The notes under the pieces are model-generated. The model was not told the origin of the DNA. It did no database searches and was given only the letters and a program-made list of their open reading frames with translations. A stretch of 64,000 bases of DNA. Source: Pseudomonas fluorescens (lineage in GTDB: Bacteria; Pseudomonadota; Gammaproteobacteria; Pseudomonadales; Pseudomonadaceae). Positions 52,007 through 59,944 of the stretch are shown here, piece after piece. Where the stretch lies: NCBI RefSeq assembly GCF_902497745.1, contig NZ_CABVHJ010000018.1:53078-117077 (forward strand). Reading direction: 5' to 3'. Position 1 is the first letter of the stretch. Each line of letters begins with the position of its first letter. The translations under genes were made by a program, and so were the position numbers.

Positions 52007-52788
52007 TGAAAAAGTTATTTTTTGCTCTGATTTTCGCTGCTCTGCCTGTGCTGTCTTTCGCTGCTGAACATGGTGGTCCGGAACTGGAAAAAGTCGACAT
52101 CGACGTTTCCGACAAGGCCGCCCTGCAGGACGGTGCACGTACCTTTGCCAACTATTGCATGGGTTGCCACAGTGCCAAGTTTCAGCGTTACGAGCGGGTT
52201 GCCGATGATCTCGGTGTTCCGCACGAACTGATGCTGGAAAAACTGGTGTTCACCGGCGCCAAGATCGGCGATCACATGAACATCGGCATGCAACCGGCGG
52301 ACGCCAAGACCTGGTTCGGCGCAGCGCCGCCGGATCTGACCCTGGTAGCTCGCGTGCGTGGCACCGACTGGCTCTACGGATACCTGAAGTCGTTCTACGA
52401 AGATCCGGCACGTCCATGGGGCGTGAACAACAAGGTCTTCCCGAACGTCGGCATGCCTAACGTGCTGGTCGGCCTGCAAGGTCGTCAGGTCGTGGGTTGC
52501 AAGCAGGTGCAGATCGTCGAGGATGGCAAGAAGCAATATGATCCGCTGACCGGTACGCCTCTGACCCATGAAGCGTGCGATCAACTGACCATCGTGCCGA
52601 AATCCGGTGCTCTGAACGAAGAGCAGTTCGATGAGAAGGTCAAGAATCTGGTAACCTTCCTGGCTTACTCGGCTAACCCGGTTAAGCTGCAACATCAGCG
52701 CATCGGTACTTATGTCTTGCTGTACCTGGCGTTCTTCTTTGTGTTCGCCTACCTGCTCAAGCGTGAATACTGGAAAGACGTGCACTGA
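52006..52788 (+). CDS. petC: Cytochrome c1 of the bc1 complex
   Basis: A 260-residue c-type cytochrome: signal peptide (MKKLFFALIFAALPVLSFA), heme motif C51-M-G-C-H55, an axial Met candidate in MNIGMQPADAKTWFG, and a C-terminal anchor helix (YVLLYLAFFFVFAYLLKREYW). The ATG overlaps the petB stop by one base; the longer open frame upstream lies inside petB. A long GC-rich hairpin terminator follows. Confidence 0.98.
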   Translation: MKKLFFALIFAALPVLSFAAEHGGPELEKVDIDVSDKAALQDGARTFANYCMGCHSAKFQRYERVADDLGVPHELMLEKLVFTGAKIGDHMNIGMQPADAKTWFGAAPPDLTLVARVRGTDWLYGYLKSFYEDPARPWGVNNKVFPNVGMPNVLVGLQGRQVVGCKQVQIVEDGKKQYDPLTGTPLTHEACDQLTIVPKSGALNEEQFDEKVKNLVTFLAYSANPVKLQHQRIGTYVLLYLAFFFVFAYLLKREYWKDVH

Positions 52789-52811
52789 TACGCTTCAAGC
52801 ATTGCTGTTAA

Positions 52812-52898
52812 TCGCGCGCGCCCAAGGGCGCCTCCGATAACGTAACGTCTGGTCAGCCAGAGGTTGCGGGAGGCGCCCTCTGGGCGCGCGCGTTTTTC
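52812..52898 (+). terminator. Long GC-rich hairpin terminator after petC
   Basis: CGCGCGCGCCCAAGGGCGCC begins a left arm of about 23 bases (52813-52835) that pairs with 52868-52892, and TTTTT follows. The stem is interrupted once and the loop holds about 32 bases. Confidence 0.8.
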
Positions 52899-52934
52899 CG
52901 GTTCCGATAATTTCAACAAGCGAGGAGGATCGCC

Positions 52935-53552
52935 ATGGGCGTGACCAATCGGTTGGCCTGTTACTCCGACCCCGCCGACCACTATTCCCACCGAGTGCGC
53001 ATTGTGCTTGCAGAGAAGGGTGTCAGCGCCGAGATCATTTATGTGGAAGCTGGTCGCCAGCCGCCTAAACTGATTGAGGTAAACCCTTACGGCAGTCTGC
53101 CGACGCTGGTCGATCGTGACCTGGCGTTGTGGGAGTCGACCGTGGTGATGGAATATCTGGATGAGCGTTACCCGCACCCGCCGTTGATGCCGGTTTACCC
53201 GGTGGCGCGTGCCAACAGCCGCCTGCTGATTCATCGTATTCAGCGCGACTGGTGTGGTCTGGTGGATCTGATTCTGGATCCCAAGTCCAAGGAGGCTGCG
53301 CGTGTCGTGGCGCGCAAGGAATTGCGTGAAAGCCTGACGGGCGTGTCGCCGCTGTTTGCCGACAAGCCGTTTTTCCTCAGTGAGGAACAAAGTCTGGTGG
53401 ATTGCTGCCTATTGCCAATACTCTGGCGTTTGCCGATTCTGGGTATTGAACTGCCGCGGCCAGCCAAGCCGCTGCTTGATTATATGGAGCGCTCGTTTGC
53501 GCGTGAGGCTTTCCAGGCGAGTCTGTCTGGTGTCGAACGCGATATGCGCTAA
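52935..53552 (+). CDS. sspA: Stringent starvation protein A
   Basis: An RNA-polymerase-associated protein of 205 residues with a glutathione S-transferase fold: CYSDPADHYSHRVRIVLAEKG in the N-terminal thioredoxin-like domain and NPYGSLPTLVDRDLALWES. It lacks the catalytic residue of true GSTs and works as a transcription factor in starvation and virulence control. GAGGAGG before the ATG is strong. It is followed by sspB after 16 bases. Confidence 0.97.
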   Translation: MGVTNRLACYSDPADHYSHRVRIVLAEKGVSAEIIYVEAGRQPPKLIEVNPYGSLPTLVDRDLALWESTVVMEYLDERYPHPPLMPVYPVARANSRLLIHRIQRDWCGLVDLILDPKSKEAARVVARKELRESLTGVSPLFADKPFFLSEEQSLVDCCLLPILWRLPILGIELPRPAKPLLDYMERSFAREAFQASLSGVERDMR

Positions 53553-53568
53553 GGCTTAAGGAGCCGCT

Positions 53569-53982
53569 ATGAACTCCAGTCGACCTTATCTGGTCCGCGC
53601 GCTCTACGAGTGGATTGTTGATAACGATTGCACCCCGCACATGCTGGTCAACTCTGAATACCCGGCGGTGCAGGTGCCGCAGGGTTTCGCCAGTGACGGG
53701 CAGATTGTCCTGAATATCTCGCCGAGTGCCGTGCGTCATCTGCACATGGACAACGACGTAGTGACCTTTGAAGGTCGCTTCGGTGGTGTTCCGCACAGCT
53801 TGTACGTGCCGATCAGCGCGATCCTGGGGATCTACGCCCGGGAGAACGGTCAGGGTATGGTGTTCGATCTCGAGTCGCCGATGGATGACGAAGAAGAGAT
53901 CGAGTCGGATGACGACTTGCCGCCACCGGACAGCGAGCCGCCGCGCCCTAGCGGCCGGCCTAGTTTGAAAGTGGTGAAGTAA
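53569..53982 (+). CDS. sspB: ClpXP protease specificity-enhancing factor SspB
   Basis: A 137-residue adaptor that delivers ssrA-tagged proteins to ClpXP. The substrate-binding domain covers about 5-110 (RPYLVRALYEWIVDNDCTPHMLV). The acidic, Pro-rich linker (DDEEEIESDDDLPPPDSEPP) ends in a ClpX-binding tail (RPSLKVVK). The sspA-sspB arrangement after petABC is the usual one. Confidence 0.97.
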   Translation: MNSSRPYLVRALYEWIVDNDCTPHMLVNSEYPAVQVPQGFASDGQIVLNISPSAVRHLHMDNDVVTFEGRFGGVPHSLYVPISAILGIYARENGQGMVFDLESPMDDEEEIESDDDLPPPDSEPPRPSGRPSLKVVK

Positions 53983-53983
53983 T

Positions 53984-54015
53984 AAAAAAGGCGATCCGGA
54001 TGGATCGCCTTTTTT
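53984..54015. terminator. Intrinsic terminator after sspB
   Basis: GGCGATCC and GGATCGCC form the stem around GGAT, with A6 before and T6 after, so it can work on both strands. Confidence 0.92.
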
Positions 54016-54031
54016 GTGTGCGTTGCAAAAT

Positions 54032-54117
54032 TGTAGGAGCTGCCGAAGGCTGCGATCTTTTGATCCTGGTCTTTTAAAAGCAAGATCAAAGGATCGCAGC
54101 CTTCGGCAGCTCCTACA
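54032..54117. repeat. REP pair, GTAGGAGCTGCCGAAGG family
   Basis: Two inverted copies between sspB and the BON-domain lipoprotein gene, with TTTTAAAA at the centre of the spacer. Confidence 0.92.
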
Positions 54118-54128
54118 GAGATCGTGTA

Positions 54129-54707
54129 TCAGTCGATGTACTCGAACAGCTTGACGATTTTCTGCACGCCGGAAACGCCCTGAACCAGATTGGTTGCCTG
54201 AGTGGCTTCCTGTTTGGTCAGCAGGCCCAGCAGGTAGACGATACCGTTCTCGGTCACGACCTTGATGCGTGAGCCTGGGATGCTGGCGTCAGTGAGCATC
54301 TGGGTCTTGATCTTGGAGGTCAGCCAGGTGTCGTTCTGGCGCGCCAGGAAACCGGACGGCGGTATGACTTGCAGTTCGTTATGAACGGTTTTTACCCGTT
54401 GGACCGCCGCTGCTGCCTGTTCGGCTTTGGCTTTCAGGTCTGCACGAGGTGTCTGGCCGGCCAGCAGTACGACACCGTTGAAACTGGTCACGACGATGTG
54501 CGAATCGTTGTCCAGGGCCGGGTCGGCTTTGGCCACGTTCACGCCCACTTTGGTTTCGATCAGCGAGTCGTCGATCTTGCTGCCGAAGGTGCGGGTGCCA
54601 CGATCGTCGTCGATCGGCGCCTCACGGCTGGCGTTTACCACCGAGGTGCAGCCGCTGATGCCGAGGCACAGGGTCAAGGCCAGAAGGCCAAGGCGATTAG
54701 GGGTCAT
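54129..54707 (-). CDS. BON domain lipoprotein (DolP-like)
   Basis: A 192-residue outer-membrane lipoprotein: lipobox GISGC with Cys20 and two BON domains (about 45-115 and 120-190), each with the pattern SFNGVVLLAGQTP or TENGIVYLLGLLT. Its position after yraN and a SIS-domain gene equals that of E. coli dolP (yraP), which supports outer-membrane integrity. The start overlaps the end of the SIS-domain gene by four bases. Confidence 0.92.
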   Translation of the reverse strand: MTPNRLGLLALTLCLGISGCTSVVNASREAPIDDDRGTRTFGSKIDDSLIETKVGVNVAKADPALDNDSHIVVTSFNGVVLLAGQTPRADLKAKAEQAAAAVQRVKTVHNELQVIPPSGFLARQNDTWLTSKIKTQMLTDASIPGSRIKVVTENGIVYLLGLLTKQEATQATNLVQGVSGVQKIVKLFEYID

Positions 54708-55297
54708 TCTTCACTCCCGAACAGTTGGCTGTCGATCAGATCGCAAAGGCAATGGATCGCCAGCAAGTGGACTTCTTGAATACGTGCGGTGACGTTGGCC
54801 GGTACGCGAATCTCGACGTCCTCGGGCAGCAGCAGCGACGCCATGCCACCGCCATCGCGTCCGGTCATAGCTACGACAATCATTTCGCGATCATGTGCGG
54901 CCTGGATCGCTTGAATAATGTTCGCCGAGTTGCCGCTGGTCGAAATCGCCAGCAGGACATCGCCTGGCTGACCCAATGCGCGGATCTGTTTGGAGAACAC
55001 TTCGTTGTAGCTGTAATCGTTGGCGATCGAAGTGATCGTCGAGGTGTCGGTGGTCAGGGCGATAGCTGGCAGGCTCGGGCGCTCGCGCTCGAAGCGGTTG
55101 AGCAGCTCCGAAGAGAAGTGCTGGGCATCTCCGGCCGAGCCGCCATTGCCGCACGAAAGCATTTTGCCTTCGTTGAGCAGGGCATTGACCATGATCTGGC
55201 TGGCTTGCTCGATGTGCGGTGCAAGTACGTCCATCGCCTGTTGCTTGGTGTCGATACTGGCCTGGAAAAGCTGGCGAATTCGGGATTGCATGTCCAT
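54704..55297 (-). CDS. gmhA: Phosphoheptose isomerase / DiaA-like SIS domain protein
   Basis: A 197-residue SIS-domain protein. GmhA converts sedoheptulose 7-phosphate to heptose 7-phosphate for LPS core. The segment CGNGGSAGDAQHFSSELLNRF keeps the Glu of the GmhA active site, which DiaA lacks, and RIQEVHLLAIH keeps histidines near the site. Gene position (yraN-x-dolP) and overall sequence, however, resemble DiaA, a DnaA-binding initiation factor. GmhA activity is favoured. The start at 55297 fits the family; the frame is open upstream. Confidence 0.9.
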   Translation of the reverse strand: MDMQSRIRQLFQASIDTKQQAMDVLAPHIEQASQIMVNALLNEGKMLSCGNGGSAGDAQHFSSELLNRFERERPSLPAIALTTDTSTITSIANDYSYNEVFSKQIRALGQPGDVLLAISTSGNSANIIQAIQAAHDREMIVVAMTGRDGGGMASLLLPEDVEIRVPANVTARIQEVHLLAIHCLCDLIDSQLFGSEE

Positions 55298-55401
55298 CTG
55301 TGTGACCTTAAGTAGCGCGGCTATCCGGCACATGAATGTGCAGCCCGCAAAGCAAAGAGCAAAATTTGTCGGTGGGATTGTCCGGGTCGCAACGCCGACG
55401 A

Positions 55402-55764
55402 TCAACTGTCGAAAGCATTCTGCAACCAGTTCAGCTGATCCGGGTGGCTGTCGATGGCCACCACGTCGAAGCGGCAAGGGGAATTGGCCCAACGCGACTC
55501 GCGCTGAAGAAAATACTGCGCAGCGAAAATCAGTTTCTGCTGCTTGCGCTCATCGATGCTAGCGAGTGCGCCACCCCATTGAGTGTTTTTTCTGTAGCGA
55601 ACTTCAACGAATACTACTGTATCGCCATCAAGCATGACCAGATCAAGCTCGCCGCGTTTGCACAACCAGTTCTGCGCCAGCAGGCGCAGACCGTGTTGTT
55701 GCAGATGCTCGAGCGCTTGGCGCTCGGCATCTTTACCGCTTTGCGAGCGTGACCTGTCAGGCAT
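55402..55764 (-). CDS. YraN family (UPF0102) endonuclease-like protein
   Basis: A 120-residue protein with the restriction-endonuclease-like core of UPF0102: GKDAERQALEHLQQHG, then GELDLVMLDGDTVVFVEVRYRK with the E-x-D...E-x-R pattern of a PD-(D/E)xK-like fold. Its function is unknown, though a nuclease role linked to recombination has been proposed for the family. The ATG at 55764 overlaps the lpoA stop. Confidence 0.94.
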   Translation of the reverse strand: MPDRSRSQSGKDAERQALEHLQQHGLRLLAQNWLCKRGELDLVMLDGDTVVFVEVRYRKNTQWGGALASIDERKQQKLIFAAQYFLQRESRWANSPCRFDVVAIDSHPDQLNWLQNAFDS

Positions 55765-57575
55765 CAGCGCGGGGTGTCCGGCAGGCGCTGAACCTGACCG
55801 CTGACGAACTGCGCCCAAGGCAATTGACGCACGACGCGTTGGGTCTGGGTCATGCCGAGGCTGCCCGACTCACCGTCGATGCGGCTGTCTGGCAGCGCTT
55901 TGAGCTGGCCCAGGCGCGGTGCCAGACGATAGGCATCCACGCCCATTGCGTACAGGCGGCCGAGGCTGCCGGCGGCTTGTGGCCACTGCGCAACCACTTG
56001 CTGGCGCAGTGGGTCGCTGGTGTCTAGCAGCCACGGAGTTTCGCAGAAGCGAATGCCGTTCATGTCGTTGTACTGGTTGACGTCGCCGCTGGCGCTGTAA
56101 ACGTGCGAGGTTGCGTAAACCGGAACGTCACCGGCGTACTGGAAGTTCAGGGTCGGCTTGATCTGCTGCGCCTGTTGCGGCGTGGCGGCGAGAAAGATGA
56201 ACTCGATGTCCTGACGACGCGACGGCTGCGCGGCTACGTTGGTGCCTGCGGCATTCTGCAGGCTCTTGGCCCGAGCTTCGCTTTGACGCAGCTGGAACAT
56301 GTCGGCGATCTGCTGGGCCAGTTGCACCGGCTGATCAACACGTTCGGTGGCGACGATGCTGCCGCCGTTCGCTTGCCAATCCTGGCTGAACGCTCGCAGT
56401 ACGCGGTCGCCCCATTCGCCTTTCGGTACCATGATCGCGGCGCGGTGCAGGCCATCGGCGCGGGCACGACGCGAGACTTCGCGGGCTTCGTCTTCAGCGG
56501 CCAGACCGAACTGGAACAGTTGCGCCGGGCCTTGATCACCTTCGCTGTAGTTCAGCGCCAGGGTGGTGATCGGCAGTTGTGGGCGGGTGCTCAGTTGTTT
56601 GACCAGTGGTTTTTCCAGCGGACCGACGACCAGTTGCACGCCATCAGCCTGAGCCTTGCGGTAGAACTCGTCCATCGAAGTCAGCTTGGAACTGTCGTAG
56701 AACTCGATAGCTGGCAGTTTCTGCCCGGCCTGTTGAGCCTGGTAGTGCGCAGCCATGAAGCCTTCGCGCAGTGCTTTACCGACCGCTGCCAATTGGCCGT
56801 CCTGTGGCAGCAGCAGGGCGATCTTGCTCAGTGGCTGGCTGGCCAGTTCCTTGAGTTTGGTCAGTGGCAACGGCAGGTTGATCGCCGCCGGGTGCTTTGG
56901 ATTCTGCGCACGCCAGGTGTCGATCGCGGCTTGCTGCTGTTCCAGAGTGCCAGCGGATTTTACCGCCATGGCCAGGCCCATCCAGCCGCCGAGATCGTCG
57001 GTGGTGTTCGGTTGCAGTTGATCGGTTGGCAGCGAGCCAATCAGGGTCCAGATCGCTTCGTGGTTCTTGCTCGCGGCTTCGCCTTGCAGCATCGGCGCGA
57101 TAAACACGCGCTCGCGGGCGGCAGCCAAAGTCTGGCCATCGGCTTCAAGGGCGCGGGCATGCACGGTGCCGGTGCGCACTTGCTGCTCTTCAGGCATTTC
57201 GCCCAGGTGCTGCAGGCTTGGATGGCTCAGGGCAGTCAACGCAGCTTTCGGCTGATTGCGGGTCATGGCCAGTTCAGCATTCAGCGTGCTGGCAAAAATC
57301 TGCTGGCCGGGCTTGAGTTGCTCCATCGGCACTTGTTGCAGGATTTGCGCGGACTGTCCGGCATTGCCCTGGCGATAAGCCAGGTCCGCAGCGCTGAGGC
57401 GCAGCAGGGCGGCTTTTTCCGGGGTTTTCGCTTGGCCAGCCTGTTCGAGCAGTTGCTCGATGCTGGCATCCGGGGTCCGTGGAAGTTCGCCAAGGCTGGA
57501 GGAAGGGGAGCTGGCGCAAGCCGCCAACAGGGCAGCGAGGCAGAGGGCAGTGAACAGCCGCAGGCAAGCGATCAT
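55764..57575 (-). CDS. lpoA: Penicillin-binding protein activator LpoA
   Basis: A 603-residue outer-membrane lipoprotein that reaches through the peptidoglycan to activate PBP1a. It has lipobox LLAAC (Cys20), an N-terminal helical TPR-like domain to about residue 230, and a C-terminal periplasmic-binding-protein fold (KIALLLPQDGQLAAVGKALR). First gene of the lpoA-yraN-gmhA-BON unit, divergent from rsmI. Confidence 0.96.
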   Translation of the reverse strand: MIACLRLFTALCLAALLAACASSPSSSLGELPRTPDASIEQLLEQAGQAKTPEKAALLRLSAADLAYRQGNAGQSAQILQQVPMEQLKPGQQIFASTLNAELAMTRNQPKAALTALSHPSLQHLGEMPEEQQVRTGTVHARALEADGQTLAAARERVFIAPMLQGEAASKNHEAIWTLIGSLPTDQLQPNTTDDLGGWMGLAMAVKSAGTLEQQQAAIDTWRAQNPKHPAAINLPLPLTKLKELASQPLSKIALLLPQDGQLAAVGKALREGFMAAHYQAQQAGQKLPAIEFYDSSKLTSMDEFYRKAQADGVQLVVGPLEKPLVKQLSTRPQLPITTLALNYSEGDQGPAQLFQFGLAAEDEAREVSRRARADGLHRAAIMVPKGEWGDRVLRAFSQDWQANGGSIVATERVDQPVQLAQQIADMFQLRQSEARAKSLQNAAGTNVAAQPSRRQDIEFIFLAATPQQAQQIKPTLNFQYAGDVPVYATSHVYSASGDVNQYNDMNGIRFCETPWLLDTSDPLRQQVVAQWPQAAGSLGRLYAMGVDAYRLAPRLGQLKALPDSRIDGESGSLGMTQTQRVVRQLPWAQFVSGQVQRLPDTPR

Positions 57576-57785
57576 GTAAGTGTTCCTGATACTCGATCAA
57601 ATTAGCGTGGAATTGTACCCAAGCACTGGCCGGGGCGCGATGTTACTGGCGTGAATCGGACAATTTAGCTGGAGTAAATGTTGCGGCGGCGCACAACGGC
57701 GTGCAAAACCGGGTTCGGCTTGAGCGCATCGCAAGCCTCGTGACGCGCTACAATGGCCGCTTTTACCGATCACGAGGTGTGCGCT

Positions 57786-58658
57786 TTGACTGCTCCAGGT
57801 TCCCTGAATTCCGCTGCTGGCTCGCTTTATGTGGTGGCGACGCCCATCGGCAACCTGGACGACATCAGCGCCCGGGCCCTGAAGATTCTTCGTGAAGTGG
57901 CGTTGATTGCTGCCGAAGACACCCGCCACTCGGCGCGCCTGATGCAGCACTTCGGGATTGGTACGCCGCTGGCCGCGTGTCACGAACACAATGAACGAGA
58001 TGAAGGTAGCCGCTTTATTACCCGTCTGCTGGCGGGCGATAACGTCGCGCTGATTTCTGATGCGGGGACACCGCTGATTTCCGATCCGGGTTATCACCTG
58101 GTCCGTCAGGCCCGTGCGGCAGGGATCAATGTGGTGCCGGTGCCAGGCGCTTGTGCCCTTATCGCCGCGCTGTCGGCGGCCGGTCTGCCGTCTGACCGAT
58201 TCATCTTCGAAGGTTTTCTGCCGGCCAAATCGGTCGGACGCAAGGCGCGACTGGAAGCGGTTAAAGAAGAGCCGCGCACCCTGATCTTCTATGAAGCACC
58301 GCACCGCATTCTTGAATGCCTGCAGGATATGGAAGAAGTGTTCGGCGGTGAGCGTCAGGCATTGCTCGCCCGTGAAATCACCAAAACCTTTGAAACGCTC
58401 AAGGGACTACCATTGGCCGAGCTGCGCGCGTTCGTCGAGTCGGACAGCAATCAGCAGCGTGGCGAATGCGTGGTGCTGGTAGCCGGATGGACTGCGCCGG
58501 AGTCAGAAGATGCAGTCAGCAGCGAGGCGATGCGCATCCTCGATCTGCTGCTCGAAGAAATGCCGCTCAAGCGAGCTGCTGCGTTGGCAGCGCAGATCAC
58601 CGGCGAGCGCAAAAACGTGTTGTATCAGGTCGCGCTGGATAAGCAGAAAGGCGTGTAA
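57786..58658 (+). CDS. rsmI: 16S rRNA (cytidine(1402)-2'-O)-methyltransferase
   Basis: RsmI 2'-O-methylates C1402 in the ribosomal P-site. The product has the tetrapyrrole-methylase fold: LYVVATPIGNLDDISARALK, AEDTRHSARL and ISDAGTPLISDPGY. A TTG start at 57786 (MTAPGSLNSAAGS) after GAGGTG is preferred over an upstream ATG that adds eleven unrelated residues. It is divergent from lpoA and followed by rnpB. Confidence 0.94.
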   Translation: MTAPGSLNSAAGSLYVVATPIGNLDDISARALKILREVALIAAEDTRHSARLMQHFGIGTPLAACHEHNERDEGSRFITRLLAGDNVALISDAGTPLISDPGYHLVRQARAAGINVVPVPGACALIAALSAAGLPSDRFIFEGFLPAKSVGRKARLEAVKEEPRTLIFYEAPHRILECLQDMEEVFGGERQALLAREITKTFETLKGLPLAELRAFVESDSNQQRGECVVLVAGWTAPESEDAVSSEAMRILDLLLEEMPLKRAAALAAQITGERKNVLYQVALDKQKGV

Positions 58659-58731
58659 GCCGTCGCCCATAACGGTCTTGAGGCTTTTAGCGCTTGTTCT
58701 TCAGGCGCTCTGCCGTTAACCTTCGCGGCGG

Positions 58732-59083
58732 AGAGTCGATCGGACAGTCGCTGCCCTCTATGAAAATTAGGGGGGGGAGGAAAGTCCGGGCTCCATAGGG
58801 CGAAGTGCCAGGTAATGCCTGGGAGGCGTGAGCCTACGGAAAGTGCCACAGAAAATAACCGCCTAAGCGCTTCGGCGCCGGTAAGGGTGAAAAGGTGCGG
58901 TAAGAGCGCACCGCACGTCTGGCAACAGTTCGTGGCTAGGTAAACCCCACTTGGAGCAAGACCAAATAGGGTCCCAAGGCGTGGCCCGCGCTGGGACCGG
59001 GTAGGTTGCTAAAGATGTCCAGTGATGGCCATCGTAGACGAATGACTGTTCAAGACAGAACCCGGCTTACAGATCGACTCTCC
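58732..59083 (+). ncRNA. rnpB: RNase P RNA, bacterial class A
   Basis: The catalytic RNA of RNase P, which matures the 5' ends of tRNAs. Conserved pieces are GAGGAAAGTCCGGGCTCC near the 5' end, the region with GGTAAGGGTGAAAAGGTGCG, TTGGAGCAAGACCAAATAG, and the 3' piece ACAGAACCCGGCTTA. The terminal helix forms between AGAGTCGATC and GATCGACTCT, which sets both ends. CACCTTTTTC follows as terminator. Confidence 0.97.
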
Positions 59084-59384
59084 ACCTTTTTCTTTCCCTG
59101 CTTGAATCATTGGCGACAGGGCTGTGTAATATCAGCAGGCCTGCTCTGAAAGTTCGGCAGCGGCAAATGCCAGTAATAGCCATTTCCCACCTTGCTTCAA
59201 TCAACAGCAGAAGCGCTTTTGTAATACCGAAAAAATCTTACTCTTAACAAATTACTTTAACTTTCGAGCGCAGCTGTCGGTGCTGCATCAAGTTATGGGT
59301 CGAAACTCTCCGCCAGATTGTCGTTACTCCTCCTTTTAAGCTCCTAAATCTCCGTTCTGTAAGGGTTTTCCTTTAATCCGCGCC
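59084..59384. other. Non-coding stretch between rnpB and the mra promoter
   Basis: About 300 bases with no gene. It is less GC-rich than its surroundings (for example AAATCTTACTCTTAACAAATTACTTTAAC near 59235) and contains no recognised repeat. Upstream activation of the division-cluster promoter is possible. Nothing else was seen in it. Confidence 0.5.
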
Positions 59385-59414
59385 TTGACGGTGTGGTGGG
59401 CGCATTCCTATAGT
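59385..59414 (+). promoter_or_regulatory. Candidate Pmra promoter
   Basis: TTGACG (59385-59390) and TATAGT (59409-59414) are 18 bases apart, directly before the MraZ repeats and 75 bases before mraZ. It is the expected main promoter of the division and cell-wall cluster. Confidence 0.75.
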
Positions 59415-59420
59415 GTGCGC

Positions 59421-59446
59421 AAGTGGCGGAAAGTGGCATGAAGTGG
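59421..59446 (+). promoter_or_regulatory. MraZ operator: three AAGTGG repeats
   Basis: AAGTGG occurs at 59421, 59431 and 59441, exactly ten bases apart, so all three lie on one face of the helix. Just downstream of the predicted transcription start, this matches the direct GTGG-type repeats that MraZ binds upstream of its own operon in other bacteria. Confidence 0.82.
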
Positions 59447-59488
59447 GTTTTTTGAGCTCAAAACGATAAAAATTGGAGAAACGCAGAC

Positions 59489-59944
59489 GTGTTTCGCGGA
59501 GCTAACGCTATCAGTCTCGACGCAAAGGGCCGTCTCGCCATGCCGAGCCGGTACCGTGACGAGCTCGATTCGCGCAGTTCCGGCCAATTGATCGTGACCA
59601 TTGATGCCGTTGATCCGTGTTTGTGTGTCTATCCGCTCGACGAGTGGGAAATTATTGAAACCAAGTTGCGCGCGCTTCCTTCGCTTCGCGAAGAGAACCG
59701 TCGCCTGCAACGTTTGCTGATTGGTAATGCCGTCGACCTCGAGCTCGATGGCAGTGGTCGTTTTCTGGTTCCACCGCGTCTGCGCGACTACGCCAAGCTC
59801 GATAAGCGCGCAATGCTGGTGGGCCAACTGAACAAGTTCCAATTGTGGGACGAGGATGCATGGAACGCGGTATCTGCCGCTGACCTTGCTGCCATTCAAC
59901 AACCGGGCGCGATGCCTGATGAACTGCGTGATTTGATCCTGTGA
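59489..59944 (+). CDS. mraZ: Transcriptional regulator MraZ
   Basis: A 151-residue DNA-binding protein with two AbrB/SpoVT-like domains, each with the D-x-x-G-R motif (LDAKGRLAMPSRYRD and LDGSGRFLVPPRLRD). It forms rings and represses the division cluster from direct repeats, which are present upstream. The start is GTG at 59489 after GGAGAA. It overlaps rsmH by four bases (GTGA). Confidence 0.97.
   Translation: MFRGANAISLDAKGRLAMPSRYRDELDSRSSGQLIVTIDAVDPCLCVYPLDEWEIIETKLRALPSLREENRRLQRLLIGNAVDLELDGSGRFLVPPRLRDYAKLDKRAMLVGQLNKFQLWDEDAWNAVSAADLAAIQQPGAMPDELRDLIL

Noticed and set aside
50744..52138. A 464-codon minus-strand open frame over petB
   Set aside because: Antisense to cytochrome b, rich in Gln/His/Arg and without any recognisable domain.
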